Source of the DNA: CAVAWX01 sp963592385
GTDB lineage: Bacteria > Actinomycetota > Coriobacteriia > Coriobacteriales > QAMH01
Length of the DNA stretch: 12,063 nucleotides
Direction of reading: 5' to 3'
Assembly: GCA_963592385.1 (NCBI GenBank)
Contig: CAVAWX010000056.1
Location: 1-12,063, forward strand
Shown: positions 7,128-12,063 of the stretch, piece after piece
Numbering within the stretch: position 1 is the stretch's first letter
How the letters are laid out: every line of letters begins with the position of its first letter
Program-made: the position numbers and the translations under genes
The notes under the pieces: model-generated
What the model was told of the DNA's origin: nothing
The model's input: only the letters and a program-made list of their open reading frames with translations
Databases searched by the model: none

Positions 7128-7970
7128 CTAGAGCTCGTCGCCGACGGCAAACGAGACGAGCGAGCGGCCGTCGGAGCCCTCCGCGCACACGACCCTATCG
7201 TCTGCATGCGCCGCGCGGGCCGCCGCGTCCGCAGCCCCGCCCGCCGGCAACGCACCCGCGTCCGCGCCGTCCGCTTCACCCACCACGCCCGTGTGCAGGG
7301 CCGCCGCGCCGCACATGAACGAGCGCGCCGCCACCTGCTCGAGGCCCACGCGCCCGAACAGCGCCGCCAGCTCTATCTTGCTCAAGAACTGCTGCGTGCT
7401 CTCGTAGAGCCACTCGTATTCACCATGGTGGCGCACGCCGCCGCCCAGCAAGGTCATGATGTACTTGTAGTAGAGGCGGTAGAACGGCCGCACGAACGCC
7501 GCGTCGGGCACCGAGGCGTCCAGGCACGCGACGCTGCCGCCGGGGCGCGTCACCCGGGCCATCTGGCGCAGGACCTGCTCGTAGTCGGGCGTGTTGCGCA
7601 GGCCGAAGCTCACCACCGCGGCGTCGAAGATGCCGTCGTCGAAGGGCAAATCCATCGCGTTGCCCTCGACGAGCAGGACGTTGTCCATGCCCGCCATGCG
7701 CGTGCAGGCCACGTCGAGCATGCCGGCGGAGAAGTCCAGCCCCACCACGAGCAGCTCGGGATGCGCGCGTGCGATCTGCTCGGTGATGTCGCCCGTGCCG
7801 CAGCACACGTCGAGCACGATGCCCGGCTCGCGGCCCGCGCACGCCGCGAGCGCCACATCCTCCAGACAGCGCTTCCACATGCGGTGCATCCCCAGGCTGA
7901 TGCGGTCGTTGGCCGCGTCGTAGCCGTCGGCGATGCTCTCGAAGACGCCGTGCACGTGTTCCTTTGCCAT
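7128..7970 (-). CDS. menG: Demethylmenaquinone methyltransferase (MenG/UbiE) with C-terminal extension
   Basis: An S-adenosylmethionine-dependent C-methyltransferase that converts demethylmenaquinone to menaquinone, the last step of the pathway. The SAM-binding motif VLDVCCGTGDIT (52-63), acidic Asp79, GNAMDLPF (103-110), the family signature SFGLRN (121-126) and the YESTQQF stretch (189-195) all match UbiE/MenG. The family normally ends near AALHTG (about 223-228). Here about 52 further residues follow, Ala/Gly/Asp-rich at first (GEADGADAGALPAGG) and then ending in a short mixed tail. The extension shares an 18-base DNA word with an insert in purL. Start ATG 7970 gives the usual N terminus, with AAAGGA upstream. 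It lies 39 bases after menA and 19 before the ATPase gene, inside what looks like a transporter operon. Confidence 0.93.
   Translation of the reverse strand: MAKEHVHGVFESIADGYDAANDRISLGMHRMWKRCLEDVALAACAGREPGIVLDVCCGTGDITEQIARAHPELLVVGLDFSAGMLDVACTRMAGMDNVLLVEGNAMDLPFDDGIFDAAVVSFGLRNTPDYEQVLRQMARVTRPGGSVACLDASVPDAAFVRPFYRLYYKYIMTLLGGGVRHHGEYEWLYESTQQFLSKIELAALFGRVGLEQVAARSFMCGAAALHTGVVGEADGADAGALPAGGAADAAARAAHADDRVVCAEGSDGRSLVSFAVGDEL
7264..7281 (-). repeat. Copy of a dispersed 18-bp word shared with purL
   Basis: On the minus strand this reads GGGTGAAGCGGACGGCGC, identical to 365-382 on the plus strand in purL and 17/18 identical to 1024-1041. It marks the beginning of the MenG C-terminal extension. 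Confidence 0.6.
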
Positions 7971-8009
7971 GCGAGACGCGTTCCTTTCGATAGGGCGGGC
8001 GGCGGGCGC

Positions 8010-9137
8010 CTAGAAGAGGACGGCCGCCGCGGGGTTCATCAAGGTATACATCATACCCAAGAGATAGGCGCCGTTCACGAAGAGGTTGGCCTTGCCGACG
8101 GCCGCCATCGCGGGCCCGCGCGTCTCGTGGACGAGCGGGTTGGTGAACGAGGCGCGCAAGGTCCCCGCCCCGAAGACGAGCACGACGAGCGCAAGCCATG
8201 CCCCGCCGCCGAAACAGCAGGCCGAAAGCGCCAGCACCAGCACCACCCACGCGGCCACGACGACGCGGTAGAGCACGCGGGCGCGTCCACGTCCGAGCAG
8301 CACGGCCAGGGTCTTTCGCCCGGCGGGCGCGTCGCGTTCGATGTCGCAGGCGTTTTGCGTCGCCATGACAAGCGCGATCCCGACGACGAAGGGCAGGGCG
8401 CACCACACGAAGGGCGGGCAGCCGGACGGACCGGCGGTGAAGAGGGCGATCTGCGCGGGAAAGGCGAGCGGCGCGGGCGCGGGCGCGGGCATGTCTAGGC
8501 AGGCGAAGACGACGACGTCTGCCAGGGGGATGAGAAAGCCCATGACGACGCCGGAGACGAGCTCGCCTAGCGGCAGATACGAGATGGGGAGCTTGCCGTT
8601 CGAGTAGGCCACGATCACGAGCGCCCCGATGGCGCCGATCACGACGGGCACGGCGGTCGCGGCCAGCACGCAGCACGCAAGCCCGCAGACGAGCGCCACG
8701 CCCATCTCGGCCAGCGCGAGCACGAGCACGTGGCGCGGGTCGGGGTTGTTGAAGACGAGCACGGCGTCGGTCGGGTCGTCGGAGTTTTCCGCCGTGTCGG
8801 TGCCTTTCTTGAAGTCCGCCCAGTCGTTGAGGGTGTTCACGGCCGACTGCGCGAAAACCGCCACCGCGAGCAGCAGACACCACACGAGCGGCGAAAATGT
8901 CCAGCCGCAGGCAAGCGCGTACAGGCCGCCGAAGGCCGTGGGCAGCACGGAAGGCCCGGGCCAGGTGTGCGGCGCGGCCAGGCGCACGCACATGAGCGGG
9001 GTCAGGCGCTCGTAGGCGCCCGCCGTCGCGGGCGCAGGCGCGCTGTCAGAGGCGCCGCGGGGACCGGAAGCGGCGGCTGCATTTCGTGCGGCGGCTGCAC
9101 CGCGCACGCCGCCCGCGTCTTTCACCACGTCGCTCAT
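8010..9137 (-). CDS. menA: MenA-like UbiA-family prenyltransferase
   Basis: A 375-residue integral membrane prenyltransferase. In the classical pathway MenA joins an isoprenoid diphosphate to 1,4-dihydroxy-2-naphthoate. The two Asp-rich Mg-prenyl-diphosphate sites are visible: NTLNDWADFKKGTD (101-114) and QNACDIERD (261-269), the latter followed by GRKTLAVLLG. The loop YLPLGELVSG (187-196) also fits MenA. The first site resembles MenA (NDxxDxxxGxD) more than UbiA or MqnP (NRxxDxxxD). About eight or nine membrane helices are apparent. Residues 1-42 are an Ala-rich, probably disordered extension before the family start near ERLTPLMC; a PAPAPAP run lies at 217-223. The start is ATG 9137, forming an ATGA overlap with the stop of the binding-protein gene; no strong ribosome site is seen, implying translational coupling. 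Confidence 0.85.
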   Translation of the reverse strand: MSDVVKDAGGVRGAAAARNAAAASGPRGASDSAPAPATAGAYERLTPLMCVRLAAPHTWPGPSVLPTAFGGLYALACGWTFSPLVWCLLLAVAVFAQSAVNTLNDWADFKKGTDTAENSDDPTDAVLVFNNPDPRHVLVLALAEMGVALVCGLACCVLAATAVPVVIGAIGALVIVAYSNGKLPISYLPLGELVSGVVMGFLIPLADVVVFACLDMPAPAPAPLAFPAQIALFTAGPSGCPPFVWCALPFVVGIALVMATQNACDIERDAPAGRKTLAVLLGRGRARVLYRVVVAAWVVLVLALSACCFGGGAWLALVVLVFGAGTLRASFTNPLVHETRGPAMAAVGKANLFVNGAYLLGMMYTLMNPAAAVLF

Positions 9138-10153
9138 GCGGCGGTGAAGCTGCCGTCGGCCTCGTTGTAAGCGATGCCGTTGCCGCCGTAGCCCTTCTTC
9201 TTCATCCACTCGATCTGCGGGTCGATCAGCGCGGCGGGCGGATACGCGCTGCCGCCGTTTGCAGCGCTCGCATGCGGGTAGACGCTGATGGGATAGCTGT
9301 CCTTGATGGTGTCGTTGAGGTTTGCCTTCTCGGCCAAGAGCCCGCGGAACTCCTCGGGCGCCGCGTTGATCGCGTCAGCCGCCTCGTCCCAGGCGCCGCG
9401 CAACGCCTCGAGCTGCGCGGATGCCACCTTGCCCCGCGCGGCCACGATCACGGACTGCGAGATGTTGTCGCCTTTCGTGTCGTCGGCGATGACCTTCATC
9501 CCGTTGGCCTCGCCCAGCGCGAGCATCGACCCGGGCAGCGCGGCGGCCGCGAGCTGGCCGGACGCCACGAGGCTGTAGCGGTCGGGCAGGCTGGGGACCT
9601 CCTCGACGGGGATGGCGGCCGCGTCGAAGCCCTCCTGCTCGCACAGCTTGTCGAACACGTACTCGGGCACGGTGTTGGCTGCAAGCCCCACGCCCTGCGA
9701 ACTGCCCACCGTCGTCATCTCGCGCAAGGTGGAAAAGCGCGCGTCGGCTTTCGCCAGCACGCCGAAGCGCCCCTGGCTCGCGTCCGTGCCAAGCGATATC
9801 CACTCCATGGTCAAGTCGGCGCCGCTTTCCACGAGCTTCACCGTGCGCATGGGGTCGGTCATGGCGACGGCCACCTCGCCTGCGGTGATGGCGGCAGAGA
9901 GGCTTTGCGCCGAGTCGAAGAGCGCTATCTCGGCCTCGACGCCGTGCTTGGCGAAAAGCCCGTCGCGCTCGGCGACCCACAGCGGCAGGATGTCTTCGGT
10001 GGGCATGGAGCCGATCTTCACCGTGCCGCCCGTCGCGCCCGAGCCCGAGCCCGACCCGGAACCCGCGCACGCGGACAGGCCGCCCAGCGCGCACATTCCC
10101 GCCACTACAGCAGCGCCGCCCAAAAACGAGCGGCGCGAGAGAACAGATGCCAT
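9134..10153 (-). CDS. Tat-exported lipoprotein solute-binding protein (NMT1/SsuA-like)
   Basis: A 339-residue extracytoplasmic binding lipoprotein of an ABC importer. The signal peptide combines a twin-arginine motif SRRSFLGG (Arg7, Arg8), a hydrophobic segment, and lipobox LSAC with acylated Cys29. A GSGSGSGSG linker (about 31-40) then leads to the NMT1/THI5/SsuA-like fold starting KIGSMPTEDILPLWVAERDGLF. Further family marks are SLSAAITAGEVAVAMTDP and SLVASGQLAAAALPGS. The Tat signal implies export in the folded state. ATG 10153 has an AAGGAG eight bases upstream. Its TGA overlaps the menA start (ATGA, 9134-9137), which ties it to quinone genes. Taurine, sulfonate and pyrimidine-type ligands are alternatives for the family; a naphthoate ligand is inferred from context. 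Confidence 0.92.
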   Translation of the reverse strand: MASVLSRRSFLGGAAVVAGMCALGGLSACAGSGSGSGSGATGGTVKIGSMPTEDILPLWVAERDGLFAKHGVEAEIALFDSAQSLSAAITAGEVAVAMTDPMRTVKLVESGADLTMEWISLGTDASQGRFGVLAKADARFSTLREMTTVGSSQGVGLAANTVPEYVFDKLCEQEGFDAAAIPVEEVPSLPDRYSLVASGQLAAAALPGSMLALGEANGMKVIADDTKGDNISQSVIVAARGKVASAQLEALRGAWDEAADAINAAPEEFRGLLAEKANLNDTIKDSYPISVYPHASAANGGSAYPPAALIDPQIEWMKKKGYGGNGIAYNEADGSFTAA

Positions 10154-10161
10154 TTTTCTCG

Positions 10162-10194
10162 CTCCTTGTCTCCCGCAGCCACAAGCCCTGCGGG
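10162..10194 (-). promoter_or_regulatory. Leader hairpin plus ribosome binding site before the binding-protein gene
   Basis: CCCGCAG (10172-10178) pairs with CTGCGGG (10188-10194) around a nine-base loop. On the minus strand this hairpin ends only four bases before AAGGAG (10162-10167), the Shine-Dalgarno of the binding-protein gene. It sits in the 68-base gap after the GNAT gene. It might be a weak terminator of the MATE-GNAT pair, an attenuator, or an RNA-stability element at the operon junction. No T-run and no clear promoter are visible. Confidence 0.45.
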
Positions 10195-10221
10195 GCGAAG
10201 GCGGCGGGTTTAACGTGAATC

Positions 10222-10728
10222 TCAGTCGGTGAACGTGTATTCGAGCACGTAGTCGTTCATCTGGTAGCCGCCGCCGACGTCGGTGTCCACCTCGTCTATC
10301 TGCACGAAGCCCATGTGGTCGTAGCGCTGCAGGCTGGCCTCGTTGTTGCGGTCGCAGGTCAGGCGTATCTTGCCCAGCCCCAGCTCGCGCGCGCGGGCCT
10401 TCACGAACTCGAACTCCTGGCGCCCGTAGCCCTTGCCGCGCTCGTCTTTCAGCAGGTAGAGCTTGCTCAAGAACAGGTAGTCCTCCTGCGGGGCCACGCC
10501 GACGAAGCCGATGTGCGCGCCGTCGGCGTCGGCGAAGTAGAACTCGTAGCCCTCGTCGGCGATCTCGCGCGTCAGGACCTCGGCGGACAGCATGTGGTCG
10601 AGCAGGTACTCGAGCTTGTCGGGGGTGAGCATGGCGGGGAAGTACTCGCGCCAGATCTTTTCCGCGAGATTTGCCAGCTCGGCGATGTGCTCGGGTTCTT
10701 TCACGGGGACGAATTCAAGTGTAGTCAT
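10222..10728 (-). CDS. GNAT-family N-acetyltransferase
   Basis: A 168-residue acetyltransferase of the GNAT superfamily, expected to move an acetyl group from acetyl-CoA to an amine; the acceptor is unknown. The fold is visible: N-terminal helices, the GFVGVAP strand (74-80), motif A LSKLYLLKDERGKGYGR (87-103; acetyl-CoA pyrophosphate loop RGKGYG), and motif B with NNEASLQRYDHMGF (128-141; probable general-acid Tyr136). The N-terminal segment KIWREYFPAMLTPDKLEYLL is typical of a subgroup common in gut anaerobes. ATG 10728 has AAGGAG (10738-10743) nine bases upstream, inside the MATE coding end, and overlaps the MATE stop as ATGA. The overlap suggests co-expression with the exporter. Confidence 0.92.
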   Translation of the reverse strand: MTTLEFVPVKEPEHIAELANLAEKIWREYFPAMLTPDKLEYLLDHMLSAEVLTREIADEGYEFYFADADGAHIGFVGVAPQEDYLFLSKLYLLKDERGKGYGRQEFEFVKARARELGLGKIRLTCDRNNEASLQRYDHMGFVQIDEVDTDVGGGYQMNDYVLEYTFTD

Positions 10729-12063
10729 ACGTGTGCGCTCCTTTGCGCCTCCTGTGCCAGACGGCCGTTCAGGCGGCGGATTTCGACGAGGAGGAAAATA
10801 CCACAAAAGACGATGGACAAACCGTCCGACACCGGAAAAGCAAAGCAGAAACTGAACAGCTGCGAGACGCCCGGGAAGAGGCCGGGCACGACGGCGGGGA
10901 TGATGAAGTACAGCGGCAGCTGGAAGATGATCTGGCGCGTGACGGACAGGATGGCCGACTTCATGGGCTGGCCCGTGGCCTGGAAGTAGTTCGAGCCGAT
11001 GATCTGGATGGACACGATGGGCAGCAGGATGGTCATCACCTTCAGCGCGTCGATGGAGAAGTCCATGAGCTCTTGCTCGACGCCGAACATGGCCACGAGC
11101 TGCACCGGCCAGATGTGCACGACGGCAAACAGCGCGGTGAGTATGACCGTGGCGGTGCCCAGCGCGGCGAAGAACGTGCGCTTGACGCGGTCGTATTTGC
11201 GCGCGCCGACGTTGAAGCCGAGTATGGGCTGCGCGGCCGTGGCCACGCCGATGGCCGGGAAGATGGAAAACATCACGATCTTCATCACCACGCCGATGGA
11301 CGCGAGCGCCCCGTCGGTGCCGATGGGGTCGAGCGCGCCCAGCCCCGAGATCACGAAGTTGCCCGCCATCTGGTTGATGGCCGCGGCGCACTGCAGGGCA
11401 AACGGCGCAAGGCCCATCGCGAGGATGCGCAGGCACAGCTTGCCTTCCGGGCGCAGGCAGCGGGCGCGCAGCTTGAACGGCGCCTTCTTGCTGCGGGTGA
11501 AGTACCACAGCACCCAGGCCGACGAGGCCACCTGGCCCAAGACCGTGGCCGACGCCGAGCCCGCCACGCCCCAGCCGAAGACGAGCACGAACAGGTAGTT
11601 CAACCCGATGCACACGACCGTGCCCATCGCCGCCGTGGCAAGCGCGAGGTAGGGGGCGCCGGCCGTGCGGATGAAGTTGTTGATGCCGAAGGCGATGTTG
11701 TTGAAGATGAAGCCGTAGCAGATGATCTGCATGAACAGGCGCGCGTAGGGCAGCGTCTCGTCGGTCGCGCCCACGAAGCGCAGGATGGGGTCGAGGCCGA
11801 AGGTCGCGACGATGGCCACGGGTATGGCCTCGACGAGCACGATGAACATGGTGTTGCCCAGGGCCATCTCGGCGCGGTCGCGCTTGCCCTCCCCCAGAAG
11901 TATCGCGGCCAGCGCGTTGCCGCCGGCGCCCGCCAACATGCATATGGCCAGCAAAATGGTCATGGGCGGCGCGGCCACGGTGGTGGCGGCCAGGCCAATC
12001 TTGCCCATGGCCTGCCCCAGCTGCTTCTTCACGGTCTTGGCGTCGCCTGCGGCAACCACGCCG
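10725..12063 (-). CDS. MATE-family multidrug/toxin exporter (5' partial)
   Basis: An inner-membrane antiporter of the MATE family (MepA/NorM-like), exporting organic compounds in exchange for Na+ or H+. The frame is open at the right edge, so about 445 codons are visible and roughly the first 40-60 residues, with the first helix, are missing. Family marks are LAGAGGNALAAILLGEGKRDRAE near the N terminus of the fragment, GFIFNNIAFGINNFIRTAG (start of the second quarter), the repeat-half motif AAQPILGFNVGARKYDRVKR, and IIGSNYFQATGQPMKSAILS near the end. About eleven hydrophobic helices remain. The C-terminal tail is short and charged. Its TGA overlaps the GNAT ATG by four bases. Substrate cannot be predicted. 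Confidence 0.93.
   Translation of the reverse strand, partial: GVVAAGDAKTVKKQLGQAMGKIGLAATTVAAPPMTILLAICMLAGAGGNALAAILLGEGKRDRAEMALGNTMFIVLVEAIPVAIVATFGLDPILRFVGATDETLPYARLFMQIICYGFIFNNIAFGINNFIRTAGAPYLALATAAMGTVVCIGLNYLFVLVFGWGVAGSASATVLGQVASSAWVLWYFTRSKKAPFKLRARCLRPEGKLCLRILAMGLAPFALQCAAAINQMAGNFVISGLGALDPIGTDGALASIGVVMKIVMFSIFPAIGVATAAQPILGFNVGARKYDRVKRTFFAALGTATVILTALFAVVHIWPVQLVAMFGVEQELMDFSIDALKVMTILLPIVSIQIIGSNYFQATGQPMKSAILSVTRQIIFQLPLYFIIPAVVPGLFPGVSQLFSFCFAFPVSDGLSIVFCGIFLLVEIRRLNGRLAQEAQRSAHV

Noticed and set aside
8471..8495. GCGGGC hexamer repeats as a possible separate repeat element
   Set aside because: Only three short units encoding a PAPAPAP loop inside menA; ordinary simple sequence in GC-rich coding DNA.
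6816..8498. 560-codon open frame on the + strand opposite the ATPase, menG and menA
   Set aside because: Antisense to well-supported genes, low-complexity Arg/His/Ala composition, no recognisable domain and no fitting ribosome site.
10219..10224. CTGAGA word upstream of the binding-protein gene, as in a TPP riboswitch
   Set aside because: The word overlaps the end of the GNAT gene, and the other conserved TPP-riboswitch segments and paired arms are absent. The NMT1/THI5-like binding protein made it worth checking.

Overview
The window is very GC-rich bacterial DNA with dense, closely packed genes. Gene content points to a Gram-positive, high-GC anaerobe: a long single-chain PurL with its glutaminase fused at the C terminus, a twin-arginine lipoprotein, and menaquinone genes MenA and MenG. 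My best guess is class Coriobacteriia, family Eggerthellaceae. That is inferred from style and content only; no rRNA or other marker is present.

Layout: the + strand carries only the 3' part of purL (1-2351), which enters from the left edge. It converges on a leftward block that fills the rest of the window. Between them (2352-2501) lie a four-run G-quadruplex motif and two strong hairpins. Reading leftward from the right edge come a MATE-family exporter (5' end cut off) and a GNAT acetyltransferase, joined by an ATGA overlap. Next is a five-gene run: a Tat-type lipoprotein solute-binding protein, a MenA-like prenyltransferase, a MenG/UbiE methyltransferase, an ABC ATPase and an ABC permease. 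After it come the CCA-adding tRNA nucleotidyltransferase, a DUF4422 glycosyltransferase-like protein and a small YbjQ-family protein.

The most interesting unit is 5590-10153. The solute-binding, ATPase and permease genes make a complete SsuABC/TauABC-type importer, but menA and menG sit between the binding protein and the rest. The five genes are spaced by a 4-bp overlap, 39 bp, 19 bp and an 8-bp overlap. This suggests one translationally coupled operon in which the importer brings in a menaquinone precursor, with a naphthoate such as 1,4-dihydroxy-2-naphthoate as the natural candidate. MenA would then prenylate it and MenG methylate it. The ligand is inference.

A second theme is Ala/Gly/Asp-rich insertions or extensions in otherwise ordinary proteins: two in PurL, one each in the DUF4422 protein, MenG (C terminus) and MenA (N terminus). 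They use A/T-ending codons (GGT, GAA, GAT, GCA, AAT) that are scarce in the flanking sequence. Some share a DNA word around GGTGAAGCGGACGGCGC, one pair forming a tandem 42-bp repeat. I saw no tRNA, rRNA, CRISPR array, insertion sequence or phage gene. No gene-free stretch exceeds 230 bases.
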